DNA of 64,000 nt, from contig JAXGGA010000036.1 in assembly GCA_038373865.1 (NCBI GenBank), positions 311,001 through 375,000 of the forward strand, given 5' to 3'. Source of the stretch: Uloborus plumipes (taxonomy: Eukaryota; Arthropoda; Arachnida; Araneae; Uloboridae). Made by a program: the position numbers and the translations under genes. Each line of letters opens with the position of its first letter. The stretch's first letter is position 1. The notes beneath the pieces were generated by a model that worked only from the letters and a program-made list of their open reading frames with translations, searched no databases and was not told the DNA's origin. This document shows, piece by piece, positions 11,968-24,060 of the stretch.

Positions 11968-12261
11968 CAGTGTTGGGCATTAATCAACTAAATTCTCAAA
12001 AAACTAAAATAATCTTTGCACTATTTAATTCTGATTAATTTAATTTGATTACATTCAATTCGCAGACGACGATTAACGTTAGTTCAAACTAACTTAGTTA
12101 GTTTGTGAAAATGATTAATTTAGTGCGAATTATTTTAGTTCAAACTAATGTAATCAGATTGATTTAATCAAAACTAATGTAGTCAGCTTAAAATTAAAAA
12201 TCATATTGATATAAATTTAGACTGACTTTAAACTAATACTAAGATATATGTAGTTTTACAA

Positions 12262-12637
12262 GAACGTTTGTATTTCTGCGCTTGTATACATACATTTACA
12301 TGGATATACGAGTAAATTCGGGTACATACGAGTACACACAAGTACATAAGTGCGAACCCGAGTATACTCATGTGTAGGGGCAGATTTGTATTCCTGCGCT
12401 TATATTCAAACATTTACGTGTTGTTCGTTAGGAATATGTACGTGTAAACGGGAGTATTACACGAGTTAACACGAGTGTACTCGTGTGGTGCGGTATATTT
12501 GTATCTCTGCACTTGTATACATGCGTTTACATGCATGTACGAGTAAATTCGGAAAGAACGAGTACACACAAGTACATACGTGTGAACCCGAATATACTCG
12601 TATGTAGGGGGAATATTTGTATATATGCATTAATGTA

Positions 12638-12640
<3 letters not shown>
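12262..12640 (+). repeat. minisatellite of about 116 bp units (left arm)
   Basis: At least three units begin TTTGTAT(T/C)(T/C)CTGC, at about 12267, 12385 and 12498, with a decayed fourth near 12616. Each contains CGAGTAAATTCG, CGAGTACACACAAGTACATA and ACTCGT(A/G)TG segments. The same units recur inverted at 16247-16470. Confidence 0.7.
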
Positions 12641-12668
<28 letters not shown>

Positions 12669-12679
12669 TAATATATATA

Positions 12680-13808
12680 TATATTGTATGTTTGTATGTA
12701 TGTACGCATGTGTATGTAAAAATGTATGTATGTATGTATGTATGTATGTATGTATGTATGTATGTATGTATGTATGTGTATGTATGTATATATGTGTATG
12801 TATGTATATATGTATGTATGTGTATGTATGTATGTATATATGTGTATGTATGTATGTATATATGTATGTATGTGTATGTATGTATGTATGATGTATGTGC
12901 ATATGTATGACGTATGTATGGTATGTATAATGTATGTATGATGTATGTTATGTATGTATGTATGATGTATGTGCATATGTATGACGTATGTATGTATGTA
13001 TTTATGTATGTATGTATGGTATGTATAATGTATGTATGATGTATGTGCATATGTATGACGTATGTATGTATGTATTTATGTATGTATGTATGGTATGTAT
13101 AATGTATGTATGATGTATGTATGATGTATGTTATGTATGATGTATGTATGATGTATGTTATGTATGATGTATGTATGTATGTATGTATGATGTATGTATG
13201 TATGTATGTATGATGTATGTATGATGTATGTTATGCATGTGTGTATGTATGTATGTATGTATGATGTATGTATGATGTATGTTATGCATGTGTGTATGTA
13301 TGTGTGTATGTATGTATGTATGTATGTATGTATTTATGCATGTATGTATGGTATGTATGATGTATGTATGATGTATGTTATGTATGAATGTCTGATGTAT
13401 GTTATGTATGTATGTATGATGTATGTGTATGTATGTATGATGTATGTATGTATGATGTATGTGTATGTATGTGTGTATGCATGTGTGTATGTATGTGTGT
13501 ATGTATGTATGTATGGTATGTATGATGTATGTATGATGTATGTTATGTATGTATGTATGATGTATGTTATGTATGAATGTGTGATGTATGTTATGTATGT
13601 ATGTATGATGTATGTGTATGTATGTATGTATGATGTATGTATGTATGTATGATGTATGTGTATGTATGTATGTGTGTATGTATGTGTGTATGTATGTATG
13701 TATGTGTGTATATATGTGTGTATGTATGTGTGTATGTATGTATGTTTGTATGTATGTTTGTACGTATGTATGTATGTAGGTACGTACATATGTATGTATG
13801 TACATACA
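12680..13808 (+). repeat. (TATG)n microsatellite block with higher-order variants
   Basis: More than 1.1 kb of TATG repeats includes interspersed TATGATG, TATGTTATG, TATGTGTATG and TATGCATG variants. A longer segment (GATGTATGTGCATATGTATGACG) recurs near 12890, 12965 and 13040, showing higher-order amplification. The long open frames rich in Tyr, Met, Cys, Val or His, Thr, Ile are artefacts of the repeat. Confidence 0.95.
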
Positions 13809-14865
13809 TTTTTTTAATCACTTCTTCTTTAATAAAACTTTGAAGTACTAGTTAAATGCATAAGATCAATTTTAAATTATAAAAATATTACTGAAAATAT
13901 TAGTTTACGTTTTAACTGTTCTTAAAATTCTAATCACAAGCAACTTATTTTTCAAATGAAAATATTATCAGAAGAACAAACATTTTTTATTGCACGAGCA
14001 AAACAAATATATGAAAAATAAACTTTTAAAGTATTGTTCAAGCTCTTGCGATTCAGAGTCGCTGCAACTCTCGTTTAAAAATAGATCAACAGATTGTACT
14101 TTAAATTAAAGCAATATACATATCGAATAAAACAAAAAACATGTCGTTCTCATCGTAGAACAGTTGGAAATAAATCAGAGACAAAAAAAAAAAAAAAAAT
14201 GCAGACGTCCGATGTTAAAACAAAATACGGTGAAAAGGAAACTATGATCAACAAATGATAAGCTTTTCGTTTTCCCGACAATTTAAAATTGCTATTTAGG
14301 TAAATATACGACGAACTTATTACATTTCAATACTAAATTATCACATAGCAACAATATATTTGGAACACTTTAAAAAAATTCAATTGATTCTAAAACTTTT
14401 AAGTATTTATCACTGAAATTTTGTACGTTATTTTTCATAATAATAATAAAACAATAAATATCAGCAAACTTCTATCAGCAAACGATAAATTAAAAATTAA
14501 ATTATCTCACTCAAGATATTTACTGCAATTAGTGTAATAAATTATAATGTAGTAAAAGATATGTTGCAGACGATAAATTTAGAATAGGTGTTTTTTTTTT
14601 TTATTCTTATGACATAGATCAGTTTGACCAGTTTCATAGCATATGTAGTGCAAGTGTTTTGCATCGCTAAAAATTATAGTTTATTAGCTGCATTCATAAT
14701 AGGAGTAAAATAAAAGATGAACTACATTTTTGAAAAGCTTATTACGCTTTCATAAAGCTGAAGAGCAGCTCGTGATATCCGGAAAATAAAAGAAATTCTC
14801 GTAGAAGAATGGAAGAGGACATTTTCAACTTTAGTGTTTCAACAATTATTCCAGGTATAGCAGAA
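13809..14865. other. unique spacer of the hAT-type hairpin
   Basis: AT-rich sequence between the two facing tetranucleotide blocks. No hAT transposase motif, RNA gene or convincing open frame was seen. Confidence 0.5.
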
Positions 14866-16050
14866 CCATACAGGCATACATGCATACAGCACGCATACAG
14901 GCATACATGCATGCATACATACATACGCACATACATACACGCATGCACGCACGCATACAGGCATACATGCCTGCATAAATGCATGCATACATACACACAT
15001 ACATACACGCACATACATACATACACGCACACACATAGACATACATACACACATACATACACGCACATACATACATACATACACGCACACACATACATAC
15101 ACGCACATACATACATACATACACGCACACACATACATAGACATACATACACACACATATATACATACATACATACACGCACATACATACACACATACAT
15201 ACATACATGCATATACATATATACACGCACATACATACATGCATACCTACATACATTCATATACATTTATACATACACATACTTACATGCATATACATAC
15301 ATACACGCACATACATACATAGATACACGCACATACATACATGCATATACAAGCATACATACACATACATATATATACATTCATTCATACATACATACAC
15401 ACACAGAGACATACATACATACATGCATATACATTCATACATACACATATATACATATACATTCATACACACACATACATACAAACATACATATACATTC
15501 ATACATACACATACATACATACACACACAGACATACATACATACATGCATATACATTCATATATACACATACATACACACACTTACATACACACATACAT
15601 ACTGACATACATACATGCATACATACATACTGACATACATACATGCATGCATGCATACAAACAAATATGCATACATACATGCATACATACATACATACAC
15701 ACACAGAGATATACATACATACATGCATACATACATACATACACACACAGAGACATACATACATACATGCATATACATTCATACATACATGCATATACAT
15801 TCATACATACACATATATACAAACATATATATACATTCATACATACACACACAGACACACATACCTACATTCATGCATACATACACACACTTACATACAC
15901 ACATACATACTGACATACATTCATACATACATACATGCATACAAACAAATATGCATACATACATTCATGCATGCACACATACATATATTCATACATGCAC
16001 ACACTTATATATATGCACACACTTACATACATACATACATACATATATAC
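14866..16050 (+). repeat. (CATA)n microsatellite block, inverse of the left block
   Basis: About 1.2 kb of CATA repeats with CACGCACATA, CATGCATA, ACACACAGAGACATA and CATATACATTCATA variants. On the plus strand it is CATA where the left block is TATG, so the two blocks are inverted relative to each other. Variant motifs differ between the arms, indicating independent expansion. All open frames here are repeat artefacts. Confidence 0.95.
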
Positions 16051-16072
16051 AAAAAGGAATTTTCTTGCCACC

Positions 16073-16242
16073 CAGGGACGTCATTTCAAGTTTTTCCAAG
16101 GGGGGGGGGGCAAAGGGTCGAAACACAATGCAATTTCACCGGAAAACATCAAAAACCACGCCCACTTATATGTAAATACATTGATTTCTCAAAGCCAGGG
16201 GGGGGCAATTGACCCCCACCTGCCCCCTAAATGACGGGCCTG
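16073..16242 (-). mobile_element. 170 bp C/G-tract MITE inserted in the hAT-type right arm
   Basis: Ends CAGGGACGTCATTT and AAATGACGGGCCTG form an imperfect terminal inverted repeat. Internally it has a G-tract, ACACAATGCAATTTCACCGG and AATACATTGATTTCTCAAAGCC. It is the inverse of the copies at 2731 and 2931, which have lost the far end. A clean target duplication was not identified. Confidence 0.65.
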
Positions 16243-16246
16243 CATG

Positions 16247-16470
16247 TAAATGTATGTATACAATCGCAGAAATACAAATAGAATCCACCACACGAGTATA
16301 TTCTTTTTGTTCGTACATACTCCTGTTTACACGTATATACTCGTATATACCTGAATTTACTTGTATATGTATGCAAATGCGTGTGTACAAGCGGAGAAAT
16401 ATAAATTATCATCAACACACGAGAAAACTCGTTTAACTCGTACGTACTCCTATTTACTAGTATAAACTTC
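16247..16470 (-). repeat. minisatellite units (right arm, inverted)
   Basis: Two units with GTATACAA..GCAGAAATACAAA (about 16256) and GTGTACAAGCGGAGAAATATAAA (about 16383) mirror the units at 12262-12640. They lie about 125 bp apart. Confidence 0.65.
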
Positions 16471-16791
16471 CATCTCGAATTTAATAGCAAATAAATTACT
16501 CAGATTTAAATCAATTTTATTAGTTTTAATCAAATTGAATTTAGTACGATTACTTTTAGTTTGACTAAAATTAATCTAACAAATTTAGTCTTGATTAAAT
16601 CAATCTACACTAAATTAATCTTTTTCAGAAACTAACCAAGTTAGTTTGAACTAACGTTAATCGTCTGAAAATTAAATAGTTCAAATTTTAAGTAATCTGA
16701 ACTAAATGCGGGTCAGATTACTTTAGTCAACTGATCAATCGATTGAAAATTTAGTTGATTTTTTTAGTTCTTGTTCAACACTGGTACTTAC

Positions 16792-17404
16792 CCAGTGCAA
16801 ATCGACCTAAAATCAGAATTACGTGCAAATCCGTGACCCTCAAGATCGAGCAAGTTACTCGTAAGTAATGTTTTCCTAGCTAAGTATAGGCTGAAACTGT
16901 TAGTGCATGCGTGCACTAACAGTTTCACACATTTTGTGTCATTAAAAAATTTCGTGCAAGTTTGGACTGTTTAAAAAAAATGCTTCAATTGCATCGTGGA
17001 ATTGCATCCTATAGTACCTCCAAATCGACCAAATCTAATACAAATCGACCTGATAAAGAATAGCGGGGAGATTTATTTTAGCAATAGTCTATTTTTTTGG
17101 CTGTTCAAATACAACAAAGGTGAGTATTACTATTTCTTTGAGACTTTCGACGTTTGCGTAAGTCAAAATAAAGTTTAGACTATAGGTTAAATTCGATTAT
17201 TCCCCTTTTCAAGTCCTTCAATATATTCTTAAACTTGTCTATATTCTTATAACGTTATTCTTTAAACGTTAGTTTTCAAATAATTTTAAACTCTCACGTG
17301 CTGTAATGTTACAACTATTTTAAAATCTTTTAGTTTAAAAATTGCTTTTATACATTTTATGTGCTATGTTAACTTTCAACTTTTAATTGCATTTAATTCT
17401 TAAA
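16792..17404. other. core sequence with a perfect 16 bp hairpin
   Basis: No gene is supported. A perfect inverted repeat lies at 16892-16927. CAAATCGACC recurs near 16797, 17022 and 17041. Confidence 0.4.
16892..16927. repeat. perfect 16 bp stem, 4 nt loop
   Basis: TGAAACTGTTAGTGCA (16892-16907), loop TGCG, and its exact complement TGCACTAACAGTTTCA (16912-16927). There is no U-tract after it and the context is eukaryotic, so it is reported as a structural palindrome and not as a terminator. Confidence 0.7.
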
Positions 17405-19404
17405 TTCCCGTTGATTGACAGTGATTTCTTAGTTGTTTATAATTGTTTTGTCATTTAACTAAGGCAAAGTTAAGATTTTGCAAAATATGCACGAACAAAA
17501 TATTTTGATGAAGTTTGTTATAACAACGCTAAAACCATTTTGCAATTGATTTACACTCTACGTAGCTATCAGCGAAAAGTTGTCAGAATGGCCCTTCTTG
17601 CGATAATCGGTGCGTTATTGTAGCGACGCATGTAATACTGGGGAAGAAAACAAACTTAAACTGCTTCAGACCCTTCTTGAAAACTAGAATGTTGTGTAAA
17701 ATCTTTGTCAAAACATGCAACGAGTTCGGAATTGGACTGTTATCGGACGTTATACACTCAATTATGTTTTAGGTATGTGTTAAAAATGTTAAAAAAGAAA
17801 ACTACTTTGCTTCGTAATCAAACTTAATTTTAGATCTTGCTGAATCGTAAAATTCTAAATTTTATCACTTAAAAATTTTATTAAAATATAAGTACAAACT
17901 AAATTCACCAATGGGCAATTCCAGGCAACATGGGAACTCGGTGTTAAAAAAATATGTTGAAAAATTGTCTTAATTTTTTTTGTACGTTCTCTATATTGCT
18001 TGAAGTTTACAAATTAGAATGAGGTAACTTTAGGTGAATCATTTTCTTTTTGTAAGAGAACTTGTTCTATCAGCTCACAATCTTGTAAAAGTCTGTCTCT
18101 GCTAGACACAATTTTTAACGAGCATACCTTATTGGTTTAGCCTGTTTCCACAATTTAATTGCATTTTTTTGGCAGATTTATTCGATAAGAAAACAATTAT
18201 TAATAGTACATTTTGAAATTTATTCTTAAAATATGTTTTTAAGTAGTTTTTAAACCATTAAATTTTGTGTAACGTGAGTCACGAAAACTTAATTTTTTTA
18301 ATATTTCCAAATTTTAGAGCTTATAAATGATTTTATTTCCTGTTTCTCCTACTCATGTATGTAACAAAAAAGAAATTATATTCCAATTTAGAGTTTTTTG
18401 CTTTTTTATTCAAAAAATAAGGATGTTTATTTTGTAACGTGAGTCACGCGAAAAGTGAGTTACATACAATACAGGCTAATATTAACTTCTTAAAAGTATT
18501 TAATGTGCCCTAATGGTATTTTAGGGTCTAAAGGGAGTGTTAGCACTTGTACACACCTATATATAATTAATAATACTGATGAAATTAAATATAAATAGCG
18601 CAATTTTAATTCTTTTAGTTTTTTATTATCTTTTAATTAGTGCACTGGGTCCCTGTTTTGGCCCTCAGCTTTCCAATGTGTGGTATGTGTTTATGCACAT
18701 ATTTTTCTTCCGTATCTAAAAAAGGTTTTTCATTCCAGTAAAAGAAATTTTTAAAATATTTAACGAGTAACCGCAGAATGACAGAAAAGGTGCCGAGAAA
18801 AATTGAAGCAAGAAGGGAAGTACATTGCATGTAAACAGAAACATTGTCTCTGGATGAAATAATTTCTAACGAGAAAAGTCGAAAAGCTAAGGATATTGTC
18901 TCTAGCAATTCAATATTAGCTGAAAAATAAACATATGAAACTTTCAAAGGAAATTTTGGCTAAATTCAAACTTCTTAAAAATCGCTTCAACAAGTATACA
19001 AATATGTAAACACACTAAGGAAGACTCGCCAAAACAAGGAGAAATTCCATTGATTCACCTCACAGTTAAACTGTAGTCATAAGTGAGTTACTCAATACGC
19101 ATCCGTAAATGTAATATACATTTGAAAAGAAGATTTCAATGTCCACCGAACTCATGCTGAAAAAATTATTTATCCCAAGAAAATCTAAACGAAAATGATT
19201 TAAAAAAATAGCTTGAGCGGGAGAAAAAAAAATATATACATATAAAATTGGAAAGAGAAAGTTTAAAAAAGCACGGTCAACATCTCACTTGCTCTTATTT
19301 GAGATGCTTAAAATTTAATTATTCATCAGTAGTGGATGAGAAAAGTAAGTACTCTGAAGAGCCTACTTCTGACAGCAGTTAACTGATTTTACAGCCATTA
19401 TGCA

Positions 19405-19545
19405 ACATTAAATGTTATGATTGGTATCTTATAAAATGTAATGGTGTGTAGTATCCTGTAAAAGTTTTCAGATGTATGAATTAAGAGTTTGAAATCAGCA
19501 TAATGCAGTCACAGAGAAAATACGGGAAGTAGTCTAAAAAAAGGT
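19405..19545 (+). pseudogene. decayed C-terminal tail of a transposase
   Basis: Read in one plus-strand frame with stops, the sequence gives CYDWYLIKCNGV, YPVKVFRC, EFEISIMQS and RKYGK. This resembles a tail module (tryptophan-anchored DW-V-L-V-K-Y, then Y-P-G-K-V and E-V-S-V-M) that I associate with DDE transposases of arthropods. The resemblance is by eye and the reading is broken by three stop codons, so this is a weak call. Confidence 0.25.
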
Positions 19546-20201
19546 AAACATATGTTTTGGAAAATTGAATAGATGAATTGACTCTGTGACCGTTCAGAGG
19601 GGTTAGATGGCAGCTGCTAAGGATAATTTTAACCCTAGGCCTATGGGACAAAAATTCATTCTGCGAAAAATTGGCCGTTCAGAGGGGTGGCCGCTTTGTA
19701 AACGCGACTGCTCGGAGAGGTTTTACTGCATTTAAAACTGATCAACTAATGAAAACAAGCCATTAAGCATTAATTTTAATTGAATTTAGGTGAAATATCT
19801 ACACAAAATTTTCAAAATAAGATGAAAAGTAAAGGACTAAATCGGAGATGTAACGTGAGTAACGAAACTATGTAACGTGAGTCACACTCAAAATATTGAT
19901 TAACTTAATTAGTGACTGCAGAATGAACTTTTTTTTTCGTATATATCATAACTTAGAAACATATTTTGTGCCATGAAAAGCAGTTTTTAAATTTTATTAT
20001 TCTGAGAGAGCAGGAATCTTAGGTTTTTAATTATACAAAAAACTTGAGTTCCTTTTTTTTGTAACGTGAGTCACGATGTTAAATTAAGGTTCAAACACCA
20101 TCTATTTCTGTTGAAATTTAAATGCTGATATCCACAGGTTCTCACTGCATACCAGATGGCTGTCAACAGCTTTATTTAAATCAGACATAGTATTTCTTTA
20201 T

Positions 20202-21358
20202 GGGTGATTCTACGCTATTTGAATTCAGACGGCCAATGGAAAAACTTCATGTAAAACTGATTTTATTAATGTTTTTGTATGCTTAAGCATTACAGACTAT
20301 TATCTTTTATATGAACCACCCAATTAAGTCACTAAAATTATTTTATTTTAGCATTTATAGCTGAAAATAGTCTTGAATGTTCCCCTTGATGAATCCCCTG
20401 GCCTGTTCAAATACTAGTTTTTATACAAACATGCTCGACGTTCAATTTTTGCTAACTTGGTATAATGTTTTTTGCCATAATCACACACTTACATTAGCAT
20501 AGAAACATATTTCATCAGTAAACATTGAAAAAATATTTATTATTATTTTTAAAAAATACACTTGTTGACGGGCCATATCAACAGTGTCACCCTCACCTGG
20601 CGAACTTCAAAGACTGAAATTTAGCATATAAAATGCATAAGGATGAAGTTGATTGCGAATAACCAGTGTAATACTGAGTAAAGTTAAAAGCAAGCTAATA
20701 GGTTTAAAAAAAATCGAATATTATTGCATCAGTTCTCGTTGAAAGTGCCTAAACGCGTACTGCGCCAGTCGCTGTTTACGTGAAGTTCTGGTAAGAAGAA
20801 AGCGTGATTTTGTTTTTATAGGTGATGTGTGATTTTGTCACTTCTCTGGCGTCACTCCCCTGGCAGTTTTGATTTAAACCAGGGTAAATATACATTAAAA
20901 CTGTGTTATAAGCATAATTAATTTCATTTTTAAGCTTAATTGGCCCTGTGAATGCAATTTGAACGAACGTAAATAATGCGGGAAGTATTTTTATTTTGGA
21001 TCTTCGGTGCGACTTGTATGCAACATGTCGTGCTTTCAAGATTGATTTTTTTTATTTCATTACCAAACGAAAAAATTTTTCTGAATACAGGTCTTATAGA
21101 AATGAGTCCATACTCTGATTTTACTCCGAAAAATTAGTGAAATAATAGCAAATCAAATTAGAATTCTGCCAATAGTGCCACTCCCCTGGCAACGCATTTT
21201 CCCCTGGTATCGATAAACCCCCCAAATATTGGAATTTCGTCTGGCGCTTACCACAACAATCATAAGAATAGCGGCTACTAGTGATATAATGAGTGTGAAA
21301 TTAAACAAATTATTTTTTCTTTGGGGACACGAAAAACGCATTGATCGTAGAATCACCC
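20202..21358 (-). mobile_element. 1.2 kb element with GGGTGATTCTACG ends, copy E (nested)
   Basis: Inverted relative to copy D at 8008-9249. The ends are GGGTGATTCTACGC and CGTAGAATCACCC, flanked by TTAT on one side and ATAT on the other, a 4 bp duplication with one difference. The same CCAGGGGA-type motifs are present in inverse, and the same two short frames are open. It sits inside the 3.5 kb relic, so it inserted later. Confidence 0.75.
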
Positions 21359-23439
21359 ATATAACATTTAATTTTGTAAAATCACCTCAAATTGTAAGTG
21401 AGTCACGTGGAATTGCCCCGATGTACTTTTTTTATTTATTTAGTATTAGTTTCTGCAAGTTTTATTGGATCATTGACTTTTTTTTACAGCTGATTTCTTA
21501 GCATTAACCCCAACAGTGGTATAAAAGTTCGCAAGAATGTAAAAAAATGCACCAAGTAAGTGCTCGTTGCAAAAGTTTTAACTTTCCTAAAAGGACTGGC
21601 AGATTTTGAATGGATTTCAAAGTCCGCTCAAACTGTGTAATACACGATGTCAGTAAAGAAATATGTTATCTTTAACTGCGGTAATGTTTAAACCTTTTCC
21701 TTTGTAGACAATACAGCTGCCTGTGAAATAATTTTGAAGTAAAACCAGTTTTTAACTCAATGGATCAGGATCGTGCGAATAAAAAGACAAGTTTTATTTT
21801 GCTGAGTGGAATGTAAATGTATTTTGTTGAGTAGAATGTAAATCTGCTCTAGGTAACTGAGCAGATTTGAACTGCATGTTTTTATTTTGATCGATATTAA
21901 CTCTAATGTTAAAATACAATGGATACTACTGAGTTTCAAATAAAACATGTTATTTACAATCAAAATCCTGAGTTCTGTTTATACGATGTAAGTGCTGAAG
22001 CTTTACAGTTTCATTTCCTCTATATTAGTACCTCACATATCGTTACTAGTATTTCCCAAATGAAATAGCTCCACTATCCAAAGACAACACAAACACTTCC
22101 AAAAAAAATCCATGATATTTAAGATCGAAAAAATAACTGTACCCATAAAGTCATACTATTATAAACAGTAGAGCTGCTAGACAATGAAATAATTTTAAAT
22201 GAACATATTTCTGAGTCTTGCCATGATTTTATCTTATAAGAGTAAATCATATTACTTTACCATGTAGCTCTGAAAGGGAAAGTTTTAGTATTCGTTACTT
22301 TTTTCTCCAATCGCTAAATGCATTGCTAGAGTAAAACAAATAGCTAAAAAAGAGCATTTCTTTTTTTAGGTTCTCCTATCCTTGTACTGGATGTCATTCT
22401 ACTTCAGGATACACGTTTTCAACTTTTGTTGATCACTTCAGATTGCCAATTCCATTTATTTCTTTTTTAAAATTTCCAAAATATCTCAAAATAAAAAATA
22501 CAACTACGCATCTTTCCAATTTATTAAGATATTACGTTTGAATATGTTATAAGAATAAACATACACTTGGTAACTTCCAACTTCTTTGAATTTGTCTAAT
22601 GATGTATGTTTATAAGGAAATTAAAAGTATTAAAATATCAGTTGTGTGTGCCTGCTGCTGCGAATACTTTAAAATATTACATTTGTCATGCTCCAAAGTT
22701 TAACTGCACAATAAAGCAAAGTGTGTGCGTGTGAGGGGGGAGGCATATAGTAAAGTAACAAAGTACATATATTTCCTGTTATGGAATAAAACTTTCTGCA
22801 TTACACAATTTTTATGGGGGTAAAAGTTTGCTTAATGCCAAACAGCATTTTTTAAAGTTACATTAAAACTTGGTTCTAAATATTTTTCTCTTTTTTTCAG
22901 TTACAGACTACATTTCGAAATGAATCATCTTCTTCAGTTTATGTCATTAAGTTTATAACTAATGAAATTTTGTTTTGTAAAAACGCTCAATTAACGTTAA
23001 AGTAGTACTATAAAATATAGGTATCGCATTGCTTTTTCAGTGTAAAAGTAAAGTTAATAGTACCAAACCGCATACTTATCAAAATCAATGTTTTTATGCA
23101 AAAAAAAAGAGTCATTTGCTTTTCAAATCCTAAAAAATTTACTTTTTTCAGCTGAAAAAATGAAGACAAGTGCTGCTTATTTAATGTAGTCTGATTTTCT
23201 ACAACGTACAAAATCCACTGATATATTTTTCGCTAGCGTTTTAGCTATACAAGGAAATGATTTTGAGCCATAAAAAACAACAATGTTGGAAAGAAACCTT
23301 TTATCACAAAAATCACTATTTACTGATGAGTTTATGGTTTAATGCTACTAATGGCATTGCATAACTCATTTATAAGACAAATATATTACTATTGCTATTA
23401 CAGTTACAAATGGAAATTGCACACAAATAGTATAATACT

Positions 23440-24060
23440 GCTAACTGTATGGGTAGTTACGGTTAATTTTACAGGGCAAATTCATTTATAAAACAGTAAA
23501 TCACTGCATCTTTTACGGTTATTTTCCGTAAATTTAATAGAACACTTAAATCATAAGGCAGTATTTCACTGCTAAATTTACAGTTTATCATTCTTTATTT
23601 CACAGTAAAATTTCTTCATAGGACAATATATCACTGCTAATTTTACAGTTTATTACTGTTAATTTTACAGTAGATTTCTTTCATAAAACAGCATATTACT
23701 GCTAATTTTACAGTTTACTATTGTTAACTTTACAGTAAAATTCCTTTCTAAGACAATATATCACTGCTAATTTTGCAGTTTGTCACTGTAAATTTTACAA
23801 TAAACTTCCTTAATAAGACAATCTATGACTGCTAATTTTACAGTTTACTATTGTTAACTTTACAGTAAATTTCCTTTGTAAGACAGTATACCACTGCTAA
23901 TTTTACAGTTTGTCGCTGTAAATTTTACAATAAATTTCCTTAATAAAACAGTATATGACGGCTAATTTTACAGTTTATCACTGTAAATTTTACAATAAAT
24001 GTTCTTTATAAAACATTATATTATTGCAAATTTTACAGTTAATTTTTGCAAAGTTTGCAG
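23440..24060 (-). repeat. subterminal array of TGTAAAAT units (right)
   Basis: About nine degenerate units with GCTAATTTTACAGTTTA(T/C), a ..ACTGTAAATTTTACA half and a CTTTATAAGACA(G/A)TATA half, 60-70 bp apart. It is the inverted equivalent of 2240-2560 but longer, so the arms have expanded differently. Confidence 0.7.

Larger units (their letters stand above)
11968..16783 (+). mobile_element. 4.8 kb non-autonomous hAT-type element with inverted tetranucleotide arms
   Basis: The ends CAGTGTTGGGC (left) and the inverse of CAGTGTTGAAC (right) are flanked by a perfect 8 bp duplication GTACTTAC (11960-11967 and 16784-16791). CAGTGTTG termini and 8 bp duplications are hallmarks of hAT transposons. 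From the outside in, both arms have an AGTTTGAACTAACGTTAATCG-like inverted region, a minisatellite of about 116-125 bp units, and a block of more than 1 kb of TATG (left) or CATA (right), so the element is a giant imperfect hairpin. The spacer of about 1 kb (13809-14865) is AT-rich without a supported gene. A 170 bp MITE is inserted in the right arm. No transposase is present. Confidence 0.85.
17913..21418 (+). mobile_element. 3.5 kb transposon relic with GGGCAATTCCA ends and TAACGTGAGTCAC repeats
   Basis: The ends GGGCAATTCCA and TGGAATTGCCC are flanked by CAAT and CGAT, a 4 bp duplication with one change; the left arm has the uninterrupted site near 6075. Inside are at least five copies of TAACGTGAGT(C/A)AC (about 18271, 18436, 19851, 19873 and 20061) plus GTGAGTCACG next to the right end. 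A second transposon is nested at 20202-21358. A decayed frame near 19410-19540 (plus strand) reads like the DWxLxKxxG..YPxKV...EFEIS tail seen after the catalytic domain of several arthropod transposases, with stops. No intact gene remains. Confidence 0.65.

Noticed and set aside
12680..13808. Telomere-like tandem repeat
   Set aside because: TATG is not a telomeric unit, and the block lies inside a bounded element with target duplications.
12466..13843. Many long open frames of Tyr-Met-Cys-Val or His-Thr-Tyr-Ile composition on both strands
   Set aside because: They follow from TATG repeats, which lack stop codons in several frames; they are not genes.
14742..16234. Long overlapping open frames up to 274 codons
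   Set aside because: Same artefact from CATA repeats; composition is the repeat translated in different frames.
18633..18947. 104-codon minus-strand open frame in the 3.5 kb relic
   Set aside because: The composition is mostly hydrophobic and AT-driven, I recognise no transposase motif, and it lies in a decayed element.
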